From: Bryobacterales bacterium
GTDB taxonomy: Bacteria; Acidobacteriota; Terriglobia; Bryobacterales; Bryobacteraceae
NCBI GenBank assembly: GCA_025462985.1
Contig: JAOAPP010000485.1
Coordinates: 1 to 15,706, forward strand
DNA length: 15,706 bases
Reading direction: 5' to 3'
Position numbers and translations under genes: made by a program. The notes under the pieces were generated by a model. It saw nothing but the letters and a program-made list of their open reading frames with translations, was not told where the DNA came from and did no database searches. Below are positions 7,091-14,790 of this stretch, piece by piece. Position 1 is the first letter of the stretch. Each line of letters opens with the position of its first letter.

Positions 7091-10000
7091 TCAGCCGGCG
7101 AAGATGGTTTGCTGTCCTGGTTGTCGATTGAGAACAAAGTGCAGGTCCTTGCCTTCCTTGGTGACCTTGAGATCGATGATTTCGATCCTGCTATCGACCT
7201 TAGCGAGCGATCTTGCAAAGGTGGCTGTCATCAGGACGGAGTCGTCAGGAGCCGCCAAAGCGTGCAAGTCGAAAGCGGTTTTGATGGCCGCAGCGATGGA
7301 TTTCATCAACTCGGCTGTCATTTCGATACCGGCCTTTAGCGTGACCCGGATGCGAACCGTCACGGAGGGTTTGTTCGGAACCGCCGATGGGACTCTGGCC
7401 TTTATGTCGACTGCTGTCTGGCCTTCAGGGGTGAGGAACGGTTCAGAGACTTCTTGAATCTCAACCTGACGGAAGCTGTACCTCTCTTCGAGGAAAGCTT
7501 TCAGGTAAGCCGGGTCGAACTCCTCCTGATCGACGGTGGCGGTGAACTCGGGGCGCTTTATGTTGCCCTCCACTTGGAGTTTGGCAGTCTGAACGAATCC
7601 TTTCGCTTCGCGAGGGTCGAAGCCGCGGAAATGTAAATGGACGCTGGCAGCGGGCACGTTTTCGTCACCGACCAGCGCCAGCACGGCATCGACTGTGCCG
7701 GGCTTGGTTGAGGCGTGCAGGATCTGATGGCGTGGTCCGTCGAATATGGCGTATCCATCGTTGCCGTTCCGCTCGATGACGATGGTGTGCCGGGTAGGCG
7801 AGTTCAAAGCTTCCACCAGGCGCGCCTGGCTACCCGATGGATTCGCGTCGTCCGTCCACCAGCCGGCCTTCTCGGCGTATGCGGGTGCGTGTTCCGGCTC
7901 AAAGCCGCGCTGCAGCGATGGGCGGTGGCTGGCTGTGAAGTTCAGCGAATCGGCCAACGGGCGCACGTCAGGTTTTGCGGCCGCGAGGCTTGCCCGTGCT
8001 TTCGATTCGAAATCGGCCGCAGAGATGTCATCTTCGCGAGCTACGGAGCGCACGGATTGGTGAATGCGATCGGTGTCCTCAGGGCTGAACTCGAGAATCC
8101 GATTGCCGCTCTCCTCCACGACCTTTACCTCGCCGGCACTTAGACGGGCGGAGGGGCGCAGCAGGGTAGCGGCGGAATTCAGGTTGTGGCCTCCAGTTGT
8201 CGCGGCTACTTCACCATACGGCCGTGAGATCACTATGGATGGAGTGTGAATCCAGCCAGTAGCAGGGCGGTCCGACGCAGCGACATAGGCCTTCATAATC
8301 TGGAGACGGTTCAGAGGGGCCAGAGAGCTAACTGCGCTAAGGCTGAGCTGGCAGTCCGCTGCGTAGCGCGCAACCTTCCAGGTGAGGCTATTCTGATTGG
8401 CAACTCCGCTCTGTATGAGCTGTTTGTGATAGGCGCGAGGGGCGGCCAGAGCAGAGACAAGATTCTCAGTGGGGTCCGGCCCTCCGGCATTCTGAAGTCC
8501 GGCCAATTGGTTTTTACAGGCAAGTACTTCCCGCGCGAGATCGTTGTTGAAAGACTGCTCGATGCGTGAGTCCGGAACGGCCGCGAAGCGTTCGATCAGA
8601 AACCGTGCCTGCGTGCGAAGTACTTCGGGAGTGGCGGCGTGGTAAGTGACAGCCTCTTGTGAAGTGCTGATTCGATAATGCCTGAAGATCTGGTAGAGTT
8701 CGGCGTACTGGACTACGCGGACGAGATTTGGATCGCTGAGCGTGGCGAAGTAGTTATAGCCAGTGTCTTCGGCCGCATGGAGTCGGGCATCGTGGCTACC
8801 GAGATAGTCGACAGGAAGGGCTCCGGTGCGAGTCCAGGCGAAGACGTCGAAAGGACCGAACTGAGACGAGTAACCTGCACCTTTGGTGTTCCAGTTAAAG
8901 GTGATCATGCGGGCGTTCGCGTAGATCAAGAGCGGCTTCGGGAATGGGAACTGATTGGGATCCGGATACGGGAAGTTGACGTACCGCACTCTGCCGCTCA
9001 TGGACCAGGATTTCAGAAGCTGATCGGTAATGTTCAGCAGGCTCCCGTACTCGGTATCGATGAGTTCGTCGCTGAGGTATATGGGCGCCCAATCGTGCAT
9101 GCCGTCGAACTTCCCGGCGAACACATGGGTGCGTTCATAGCTTTGCGCCAGTCCCGAGGCCTGCACGGATGCGAGCTGGAGTATGGTCTCGGTTCTGAGG
9201 GGCGGGAGTATATCTATGGGCGCCACCCGTTCTCGTGCGACGATAGCCACGCTTGACGGGCTGCCGACCGAGCCAAGAATGATATCCGAGTCGAGAGCGA
9301 AGCGGCGGACCTCTGCGCGCGCCGACTTCGACAGTTCCCCTTTGGGGAGGATCCAGAGCACCAAACCTGGTGTTTTGCTGTAGAAAACGCCGTGAGAGTG
9401 CGTCGATAGCAGACTGGCTGCGGTGCGGGATTCATTCGAGAATGTCGATTTGAAGGGGATGGCGTCGCGTCGGGCGCGGGCGTAGCTTGTCAGGCTGCCG
9501 TAAGCGGTATGCGCCACAGCGAAACCTGCGAGAAGGGCAAACGCGTGACGCTTGCGACGCCCGGAGCCGAATAGCCGAATCCCGTAGAGCGCGAGCAATG
9601 CGGCTGCGACGAGGTGCGCACAGCCTTCCCACAGTTGTGAGACGTCGGGCAGCAGCCAGCGCTTGAGAGTGCCGGCGGATACGTGCAGGTCAAAGTTGAA
9701 GTCTCGATTCACGGAACGGGGAGATGACGGGATACTGACCGCCATTGCTTTGTACGCGGTACCGAAGATCTTGGTGTGGAGGTCGTCTATAAGCGCCGCC
9801 AGTTGGCGATCCGGCAAGGGGTTGAGCTCAATGACCGCGTCCTGCACCCAACCGTCGTAGCCGATGCGATGGCGGGGCACAGCGATTTCGCCGAATGATT
9901 CGGGAGCAAGCCGGGCGATGTCGTCTGGCTTGAGCCCAGGCGGCGGCTCGGATATGATCAGCAGCCGATTCCCTTGCGCGTTTGGCTTGGAGAGAGCGAT

Positions 10001-10126
10001 AACTTGAATGTGGTACGGATAAGCTGCGCGAAAGGCCTGCCATTCGGGCTGCCAGGATTGGATGCTGGCGTGGGCTGAGGAAAGGCCGGCGGCAAGGAGG
10101 AGCGTTAGAGAAAGAAACCGGTGCAT
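7091..10126 (-). CDS. Large exported, membrane-anchored protein of unknown function
   Basis: 1011 residues, not recognised. The ATG has a good GGAGG site (10131-10135, four bases away). Residues 1-20 are a signal peptide (MHRFLSLTLLLAAGLSSAHA). Residues 21-165 form a first extracytoplasmic segment. Two helices follow, at about 169-187 (HLVAAALLALYGIRLFG) and 195-213 (AFALLAGFAVAHTAYG), separated by the basic loop GSGRRKRH. This puts residues 220-1011 back outside. That large part holds strand-rich stretches such as GVFYSKTPGLVLWILPKGE (246-264), WAPIYLSDELIDTEYG (346-361), LLNITDQLLKSWS (363-375) and VRYVNFPYPDP (380-390). The C-terminal 150 residues look like alternating strands and helices. 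No catalytic motif is recognised. It leads a three-gene unit with the peptidase-like gene. Confidence 0.85.
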   Translation of the reverse strand: MHRFLSLTLLLAAGLSSAHASIQSWQPEWQAFRAAYPYHIQVIALSKPNAQGNRLLIISEPPPGLKPDDIARLAPESFGEIAVPRHRIGYDGWVQDAVIELNPLPDRQLAALIDDLHTKIFGTAYKAMAVSIPSSPRSVNRDFNFDLHVSAGTLKRWLLPDVSQLWEGCAHLVAAALLALYGIRLFGSGRRKRHAFALLAGFAVAHTAYGSLTSYARARRDAIPFKSTFSNESRTAASLLSTHSHGVFYSKTPGLVLWILPKGELSKSARAEVRRFALDSDIILGSVGSPSSVAIVARERVAPIDILPPLRTETILQLASVQASGLAQSYERTHVFAGKFDGMHDWAPIYLSDELIDTEYGSLLNITDQLLKSWSMSGRVRYVNFPYPDPNQFPFPKPLLIYANARMITFNWNTKGAGYSSQFGPFDVFAWTRTGALPVDYLGSHDARLHAAEDTGYNYFATLSDPNLVRVVQYAELYQIFRHYRISTSQEAVTYHAATPEVLRTQARFLIERFAAVPDSRIEQSFNNDLAREVLACKNQLAGLQNAGGPDPTENLVSALAAPRAYHKQLIQSGVANQNSLTWKVARYAADCQLSLSAVSSLAPLNRLQIMKAYVAASDRPATGWIHTPSIVISRPYGEVAATTGGHNLNSAATLLRPSARLSAGEVKVVEESGNRILEFSPEDTDRIHQSVRSVAREDDISAADFESKARASLAAAKPDVRPLADSLNFTASHRPSLQRGFEPEHAPAYAEKAGWWTDDANPSGSQARLVEALNSPTRHTIVIERNGNDGYAIFDGPRHQILHASTKPGTVDAVLALVGDENVPAASVHLHFRGFDPREAKGFVQTAKLQVEGNIKRPEFTATVDQEEFDPAYLKAFLEERYSFRQVEIQEVSEPFLTPEGQTAVDIKARVPSAVPNKPSVTVRIRVTLKAGIEMTAELMKSIAAAIKTAFDLHALAAPDDSVLMTATFARSLAKVDSRIEIIDLKVTKEGKDLHFVLNRQPGQQTIFAG

Positions 10127-10130
10127 GATA

Positions 10131-10135
10131 CCTCC
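10131..10135 (-). promoter_or_regulatory. Ribosome binding site of the 1011-aa gene
   Basis: Read on the minus strand, GGAGG lies four bases before the ATG at 10126-10124. It is the clearest ribosome site on the minus strand in this window and fixes that start. Confidence 0.7.
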
Positions 10136-10403
10136 AGTTCTGTCGAACGCTGGCCATGTGGCAATTGGAGTGCCAGCCCCGGAATGGTTGATTTGTACGG
10201 GTTAATGCATAGAAGTTCGCTAGCTTATCCGGCCCCGATTAACTGTCTGGATATTTCCAAGCCTACGTGGCGAATGTCCGATAGATTCTCACCTGCCGGA
10301 GTGGTATGCCTAGCCACCAAAACCGACGATAGTTCCGCCGCCAATTACGACTGATTCCTTTCGGCCTCCAGGATTCGCGGTTCAATTCCTGCAAAACAGT
10401 GGC

Positions 10404-10490
10404 GTTCCCGAGGGTACGCCGGGCCAATTCTCTGGCTGCGGCTGCGCTTTACCGTCAGCCATAAGGTTGTGGGCCAGCTGCTGACGATGA
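10404..10490 (+). pseudogene. Possible decayed transposase fragment (ISAzo13-like helix-turn-helix trace)
   Basis: On the plus strand, one frame reads RANSLAAAAL (about 10417-10448). A neighbouring frame continues with RFTVSHKVVGQLL (about 10445-10483). Joined by a frameshift this resembles the 'LAAAL...G..VSH.VVG.LL' helix-turn-helix of ISAzo13-type transposases. The usual following 'GYSLQANRK' segment is not recognisable. No terminal inverted repeats or flanking direct repeats are seen. The trace is short, so chance similarity is quite possible. Confidence 0.25.
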
Positions 10491-10509
10491 ATAAGCCTCC
10501 GTATGAGGT

Positions 10510-10827
10510 TCATGATTCGTCAGGCCGCATGACGCGGCTGATTCCTTGCAGGAGCCGCTCGAATCCCGACACCTCACGAACCAGTTGCTTCCGGCCGTTC
10601 GCCGTTAGTTTATAGGTTCGGACGCGGCGGTTTGTGGCGGACATGCCCCACTCGGCAGCGACCCACTCTTCGCGCAGCAGCCGTTGCAGGGCGGGGTACA
10701 AGGAGCCCTCTTCGACTTGCAGTACCTCTCCCGCAGTCTGTTGAATGTACCGGGCAATTGCGTAGCCGTGGAGCGCCCCTCGCCGGAGGGTCTGCAGGAT
10801 CAGCATTTCGAGCGTCCCCGGCAGCAC
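10510..10827 (-). CDS. PadR family transcriptional regulator
   Basis: 105 residues from a GTG. LPGTLEMLILQTLRRGALHG (residues 2-21) is the standard start of PadR proteins. It is followed by the winged helix-turn-helix with YAIARYIQQTAGEVLQVEEG and SLYPALQRLLREEWVAAEWG, and the wing TNRRVRTYKLTANGRKQL. PadR proteins are small dimeric repressors, often controlling a neighbouring transporter or enzyme operon and usually responding to small ligands. The GTG lacks a good ribosome site, and the frame upstream has no start codon before a stop. A set of 9-bp direct repeats lies immediately upstream. It follows nuoI on the same strand after 59 bases. No obvious target operon (such as an FtsX-type permease) is adjacent in this window. 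Confidence 0.88.
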   Translation of the reverse strand: MLPGTLEMLILQTLRRGALHGYAIARYIQQTAGEVLQVEEGSLYPALQRLLREEWVAAEWGMSATNRRVRTYKLTANGRKQLVREVSGFERLLQGISRVMRPDES

Positions 10828-10833
10828 CAGGAA

Positions 10834-10860
10834 GTTCTCGACGTTCTCAACGTTTTCGTT
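10834..10860. repeat. Three 9-bp tandem direct repeats upstream of padR-like gene
   Basis: Plus-strand units GTTCTCGAC, GTTCTCAAC and GTTTTCGTT lie end to end, six bases outside the GTG start of the PadR gene. The first two differ at one base and the third is degenerate. They could be an operator, or a chance run. They keep the reading frame (Val-Glu-Asn repeats on the minus strand), but no start codon lies upstream in that frame. Confidence 0.45.
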
Positions 10861-10886
10861 ACAGCAACTAAGCTGCGAGATGCAGG

Positions 10887-11456
10887 TTACTTATGAGTTC
10901 CGGTTGGAAGAATCGGCTCGGCTCCGGCTGGGGGAGCATTGGATTGCGAAGGACGGCCACCGCCCTCGGGCAGCCTGGGCGCAGCGACGGGCGGGCCGAT
11001 TTTGCTTCCCGGCATCGGCGCAAGCATTTGTTCTTTGCGCATTACCAGGGTGGAAGTGTTGTAGCTCGCGCTTTCGAACCCATGCCCGTGAGTGATCGCG
11101 TCAGTCGGACAGGCCTCCACGCAATACCCGCAGAAGATACAGCGGTTGTAATCAATGTTGTAAACCTTGGCGTAACGTTCCGAACCGCTGTATCTCTCCT
11201 CAGCCGTGTTCTCCGCCGCCTCAATATAAATGCAGTTGGCCGGACATGCAGCCGCACAAAGAAAACAGGCAACACATTTTTCGAGACCGTTCTCATCACG
11301 CTGAAGAATGTGAGATCCCCGGAATCGCGCCTCTATCCGAGCCGGTCCGTCCGGGTACGCTTCCGTAATAGTCGGCTGGAAGAGTTCCTTGAGCGTGATG
11401 CTCATTCCCTTCGCAATTGCGGCAGCAGAGCCGACTACTTCACCGATTTTCGCCAT
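10887..11456 (-). CDS. nuoI: NADH-quinone oxidoreductase subunit I (8Fe ferredoxin-like), orphan copy
   Basis: 189 residues. NuoI is the peripheral-arm subunit of complex I that carries clusters N6a and N6b, passing electrons toward quinone. Both 4Fe-4S motifs are intact: CVACFLCAAACP (Cys61, 64, 67, 71) and CIFCGYCVEACP (Cys106, 109, 112, 116). The N-terminal helix GMSITLKELFQPTITEAYPD and GLEKCVAC are standard for the family. The C-terminal 40 residues are a Pro/Gly-rich tail (GPPVAAPRLPEGGGRPSQ) not seen in short family members. No other nuo gene is in the window, and the neighbours are a STAS protein upstream and a PadR regulator downstream. It is either a second copy or a detached member of the complex. 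A different ferredoxin-like partner role cannot be excluded. Confidence 0.88.
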   Translation of the reverse strand: MAKIGEVVGSAAAIAKGMSITLKELFQPTITEAYPDGPARIEARFRGSHILQRDENGLEKCVACFLCAAACPANCIYIEAAENTAEERYSGSERYAKVYNIDYNRCIFCGYCVEACPTDAITHGHGFESASYNTSTLVMRKEQMLAPMPGSKIGPPVAAPRLPEGGGRPSQSNAPPAGAEPILPTGTHK

Positions 11457-11508
11457 GCTTCTTTCAGAGTAACGCAGCGGAATACCAGTAAAGGAAGCAG
11501 GCCGTCAA

Positions 11509-11958
11509 TCAGGAACTCGAACCGGGCTTCGCCGGCTCACTGCCCAGTGGTTCCGGCTGATCTTCCTGACTCTTCACAAATTCCAGTATGTCGAAAGGCT
11601 TCACGGCGCGCTCAGGAAAAAAGCTGTCGATGGCAGCGTTTTCGTCATCGTAGATTTGAAAGAGGGCGGTCAGTTTCGTGAGTACAAGCAGTTCGAGGTG
11701 ACGCTGCGAGAGATGGAGCAGGCGGATGGCTCCGTGGGCCTTTTGCGCGGCCGCCTGGCCTACGACCAGAACGCCGAGACCGGTGCTATCGATGAAAGGA
11801 ACCACCTTTAGATCGAGGATCAACCGGATGTTGCCATCCGCGAGAGCGGCCTCAATGGCATCCTGAAGAGCGGACGCTTCTTCGCCGAATATCAGTCGGC
11901 CTTTCAGTCGAAAAATTGTGAGGCCTTCTGTTACCTCGGGATCTATTTGGAGGGGCAT
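11509..11958 (-). CDS. STAS-domain anti-sigma factor antagonist-like protein
   Basis: 149 residues from ATG 11958. A GTG at 11973 in the same frame adds five residues. STAS fold: strands EGLTIFRLKGRLIFGEEA (residues 16-33 of the longer form), then RLILDLKVVPFIDSTGLGVL (50-69). Its DSTG contains the serine (Ser63) that SpoIIAA/RsbV-type antagonists have phosphorylated by a partner kinase. The length is longer than SpoIIAA (about 115) because of a tail FDILEFVKSQEDQPEPLG. Such proteins bind an anti-sigma factor or serine kinase, though some act in other signalling. No kinase or phosphatase partner is adjacent. It is divergent from the cytochrome oxidase operon and 52 bases upstream of nuoI. Confidence 0.82.
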   Translation of the reverse strand: MPLQIDPEVTEGLTIFRLKGRLIFGEEASALQDAIEAALADGNIRLILDLKVVPFIDSTGLGVLVVGQAAAQKAHGAIRLLHLSQRHLELLVLTKLTALFQIYDDENAAIDSFFPERAVKPFDILEFVKSQEDQPEPLGSEPAKPGSSS

Positions 11959-11971
11959 GCAAGATTCACTC

Positions 11972-12001
11972 ACTATACTTTCGGCCTAGCATGATTCGCA
12001 A
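11972..12001 (-). promoter_or_regulatory. Candidate sigma70-type promoter for the STAS gene
   Basis: Read on the minus strand, TTGCGA (12001-11996) and TATAGT (11977-11972) are separated by 18 bases. The -10 box overlaps the GTG at 11973, so a transcript from it would begin past that codon and favour the ATG at 11958 with a very short leader. Assigned by eye only; acidobacterial promoter rules are not well known. Confidence 0.3.
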
Positions 12002-12067
12002 CTGGCGCTTGTAACACAAATATTTAAGAATGTCGAACGGGGTAAAGTGAAGATTAAGACGGGAAAA

Positions 12068-12075
12068 AGGGGGAG
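12068..12075 (+). promoter_or_regulatory. Ribosome binding site of the cytochrome oxidase subunit II gene
   Basis: AGGGGGAG lies six bases before the GTG at 12082. It supports that GTG over the internal TTG at 12085. Confidence 0.5.
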
Positions 12076-12081
12076 TCTCGA

Positions 12082-13089
12082 GTGTTGAACCCTGTCATTG
12101 CGCTGCTGCTCCAGGTCCAGGTTCCTGGAGTTGCCGAGCACCGGGTGACCGATATTTTCACGCCCCTGGCTTCTCCGGCAGCAGCGGAGAAGAATATCGC
12201 GATGCTGACGATTGCTATCACGACCGCGATTTTTGTGGTCGTTGGCGGGCTGATACTCTTCACGATTTTCCGGTTTCGGCGAAGGCCAGGCGACGATCTT
12301 CATCAGGAGCCACCGCAAGTATACGGGAGCAATCAGATTGAAGCTGCCTGGACGATTATTCCTCTGCTGATCGTTTTCATTCTGATTGGAGTTTCCGCAC
12401 GGGTAATTGCCGCCGTGCAAAACGCCAGTCCGCCGAAATCGACTCTTCACGTCACCGTCATTGGACATCAATGGTGGTGGGAAGTTTACTACCCCGACTA
12501 CGGTGTTCGAACAGCTAACGAGATTCACATTCCCGCAAACATCGATGGCCAGACCGCAACCTATCTCACGCTGCAGAGTGCGGATGTTATTCACAGTTTC
12601 TGGGTACCGCAACTTTCCGGAAAGATGGATTTAATCCCGAATCGGAATAACTATCTCTGGATTGACCCTAAGGACCCGGGAGTTTATGTCGGTAATTGTG
12701 CGGAGTACTGCGGCACACAACACGCGAAGATGCTGTTGCGTGTTATCGCGCAGACCCCCGCAGATTTCAACAAGTGGGCGGCCGACCAGCGCAAGCCCCA
12801 GGAGGAAAACGCGCAGGCGGCCGGCGCGAAGGCCGCCTTCGAGTCACTATCCTGCATTAGCTGCCACGCCGTCCGCGGCACTAGCGCCGCAGGCAGATTC
12901 GGTCCGGACCTGACACACCTCATGACGCGCCAGACACTTGCCGCCGGCATCATGGTCAATAACGGAAGAAGCCTTCGTGACTGGGTGAACGATCCTCAAT
13001 ATCCGAAGCCAGGCTGCTTCATGCCAAGTATGAAATTGACGAACCAGGAACTCGACCAGGTGGTGGCCTACCTGCAGTCGCTTAATTAG
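12082..13089 (+). CDS. coxB: Cytochrome c oxidase subunit II with fused C-terminal cytochrome c (caa3 type)
   Basis: 335 residues from GTG. Subunit II takes electrons at the dinuclear CuA centre and passes them to haem a of subunit I. Two membrane helices lie near 49-71 (AMLTIAITTAIFVVVGGLIL) and 89-110 (AAWTIIPLLIVFILIGVSA). Next come the aromatic patch GHQWWWEVYYPD and the CuA ligands: His171 (DVIHSFWVP), Cys206 and Cys210, His214 and Met217 (NCAEYCGTQHAKM). The C-terminal domain has a haem c site CISCH (Cys258, Cys261, His262) and a likely axial Met314 in GCFMPSM. The fusion means that it carries its own electron-entry cytochrome, as in caa3 oxidases. First gene of the operon, 15 bases before subunit I. 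Confidence 0.95.
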   Translation: MLNPVIALLLQVQVPGVAEHRVTDIFTPLASPAAAEKNIAMLTIAITTAIFVVVGGLILFTIFRFRRRPGDDLHQEPPQVYGSNQIEAAWTIIPLLIVFILIGVSARVIAAVQNASPPKSTLHVTVIGHQWWWEVYYPDYGVRTANEIHIPANIDGQTATYLTLQSADVIHSFWVPQLSGKMDLIPNRNNYLWIDPKDPGVYVGNCAEYCGTQHAKMLLRVIAQTPADFNKWAADQRKPQEENAQAAGAKAAFESLSCISCHAVRGTSAAGRFGPDLTHLMTRQTLAAGIMVNNGRSLRDWVNDPQYPKPGCFMPSMKLTNQELDQVVAYLQSLN

Positions 13090-13104
13090 GTACAAGGATC
13101 CGAA

Positions 13105-14784
13105 ATGGCAACAGTAGACTACCCACTTGACCGGCCGCCAGTTAAAGACACCGAGTTCTCATTCTCCCAAGCTCTTTATTCCTGGGTGGCGACAGTCGAT
13201 CACAAGCGGCTGGGGCTCATGTATATTGTGTCGGCGCTGCTTTTCTTTGTTGTCGCGGGAATCATGGCTGCGGTGATTCGGCTGCAGCTGATGTTTCCCG
13301 AAAACGATTTAGTCGGCCCCGCTACCTACAATCGTTTGTTTACTATGCACGGCACCACCATGGTGTTCCTGGTGGGAATGCCGATGGTGGCGGGATTTTC
13401 GAATTACCTGGTGCCGCTCATGATAGGGGCGCGTGATATGGCATTCCCGCGCTTAAACGCATTCGGATTCTGGATTTTTCTGTTTGGCGGGCTTCTTCTT
13501 TATTACAGTTACATCGGCGGCGGGGGGCTCCAGGGCGCCGGGTCTGCTCCGGATGTTGGCTGGTTCGCCTATGCTCCACTGTCTGAAGGCGCGTTCTCGC
13601 GCGGTTCCGCGACGGATTACTGGGCCCTTGGCGTCATGGTGGCCGGTATCGGCAGTATCGCAAGCGCTATTAACGTGATCGCAACGGCACTGTGCATGCG
13701 TTGCCCTGGAATGTCTCTCAGCCGCATGCCTGTCTTCGTTTGGGTGATGCTGATCGACTCGTGGCTGATCGTAGTGGCGCTTCCGCCGCTCACCGCCGGC
13801 CAGATCATGTTGATGCTCGATCGACATCTGCACGCCAACTTCTTCGATACCCAGGCGGGCGGGTCGGCGGTTCTCTGGCAACATATCTTCTGGATCTTCG
13901 GTCATCCGGAAGTCTACATTTTGATCTTCCCGGCCTTCGCTATTCTGTCCGAAGTCATACCCGTATTTTCCCGGAAGCCGCTGTTCGGCCGCCCGGCCAT
14001 GGTGGGCGCGGTCGTCGCGATCGGGTTCATCAGTCTCGGCGTCTGGGCCCACCACATGTTCGCGGTCGGCATGACCTCCTGGTCCAACAGCTTTTTCGCG
14101 GCTTCCACTATGTTCGTCGGCATTCCGACGGGGATCAAAATTTTCAACTGGACCGCGACGATGTATGGAGGCAAGCTGCGGCTGGACACGCCGCTGCTGT
14201 TCTGCTGCGGCTTCCTGCTGCAGTTTCTGGTGGCTGGATTGACCGGCATCATGCTGGGTGTGGCGCCATTCGACTGGCAGTTACACGACACCTACTTTGT
14301 GGTCGCGCACTTTCATTTCACACTGCTGCTCGGCTTAGTGTTCGGACTTTTTGCGGGTATCTACTACTGGTATCCGAAGGCTTTCGGCCGAATGTATAAC
14401 GAGAAGCTCGGCAAGCTGCACTTTTGGCTGTTCTGCATCGGCGCAAACTTGACTTTCATCCCGCTGCACTTTGCCGGGATGCTCGGCATGCCGCGCCGAA
14501 TCTACACATATCCGGCGGGCAGAGGCTGGGAGGGCTGGAATATGGTGTCGACGGTGGGCGTCTTCTTCCAGGCCGCAGGCATTCTGTTCTTTCTGTGGAC
14601 CATGGTCCGCTCCGCTTTCGTGGGTGAGCCGGCCGGAGACGATCCCTGGGATGGATGGACATTGGAATGGGCCACCAGTTCGCCGCCGCCTGAATACAAC
14701 TTCGAGAAGCTTCCGGTGGTTCGCAGCAGTCGTCCGCTATGGGATCTGAAGCATCCGCACGACCCAGATTGGAAGTTTGAGTAG
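13105..14784 (+). CDS. ctaD: Cytochrome c oxidase subunit I (A1-type haem-copper oxidase)
   Basis: 559 residues with the 12-helix core. Catalytic subunit that reduces O2 and pumps protons in the inner membrane. Ligands seen: His82 (MHGTT, haem a); His267 and Tyr271 in GHPEVY (CuB and the cross-linked Tyr); His316-His317 (HHMFAVGM, CuB); and His402 and His404 in VAHFHF (haem a3 and haem a). Glu269 in the same GHPEVY motif is the D-channel glutamate that defines the A1 class. Lys345 in PTGIKIFNW is the K-channel lysine. ARDMAFPRLN retains the Asp and Asn of the D-channel entrance. AAGGA at 13094-13098 is the ribosome site. It sits between subunits II and III. Confidence 0.97.
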   Translation: MATVDYPLDRPPVKDTEFSFSQALYSWVATVDHKRLGLMYIVSALLFFVVAGIMAAVIRLQLMFPENDLVGPATYNRLFTMHGTTMVFLVGMPMVAGFSNYLVPLMIGARDMAFPRLNAFGFWIFLFGGLLLYYSYIGGGGLQGAGSAPDVGWFAYAPLSEGAFSRGSATDYWALGVMVAGIGSIASAINVIATALCMRCPGMSLSRMPVFVWVMLIDSWLIVVALPPLTAGQIMLMLDRHLHANFFDTQAGGSAVLWQHIFWIFGHPEVYILIFPAFAILSEVIPVFSRKPLFGRPAMVGAVVAIGFISLGVWAHHMFAVGMTSWSNSFFAASTMFVGIPTGIKIFNWTATMYGGKLRLDTPLLFCCGFLLQFLVAGLTGIMLGVAPFDWQLHDTYFVVAHFHFTLLLGLVFGLFAGIYYWYPKAFGRMYNEKLGKLHFWLFCIGANLTFIPLHFAGMLGMPRRIYTYPAGRGWEGWNMVSTVGVFFQAAGILFFLWTMVRSAFVGEPAGDDPWDGWTLEWATSSPPPEYNFEKLPVVRSSRPLWDLKHPHDPDWKFE

Positions 14785-14790
14785 AGAGAT

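Larger units (their letters stand above)
10127..10509. other. Intergenic region without an intact gene
   Basis: About 380 bases between the start of the 1011-aa gene and the stop of the PadR gene. The left part should hold the promoter of the minus-strand unit, but no convincing -35/-10 pair was found by eye. The right part (10400-10490) contains a short transposase-like coding trace listed separately. A plus-strand open frame at 10121-10354 has odd composition and no recognisable motif, and is not called. No tRNA or clear terminator hairpin is visible. Confidence 0.6.

Noticed and set aside
10121..10354. Plus-strand open frame of 77 residues in the intergenic region
   Set aside because: No ribosome site, no hydrophobic or motif pattern, and it starts inside the ribosome-site/start region of the opposite gene.
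10371..10395. GGTTCAATTCC motif resembling a tRNA T-arm
   Set aside because: The flanking bases do not form the five-pair T stem, and no acceptor, D or anticodon arm is visible nearby.
10893..11681. Plus-strand open frame of 262 residues across nuoI
   Set aside because: It runs opposite the two cysteine-cluster motifs of nuoI and the end of the STAS gene; composition is Arg/Ser-rich and not protein-like.
11986..12612. Minus-strand open frame of 208 residues opposite cytochrome oxidase subunit II
   Set aside because: It is antisense to a strongly supported gene, with Asn/Arg-rich unnatural composition.
13453..14055. Minus-strand open frame of 200 residues opposite subunit I
   Set aside because: Antisense shadow of conserved membrane-helix codons; the translation is full of Asp, His and Arg with no fold signature.
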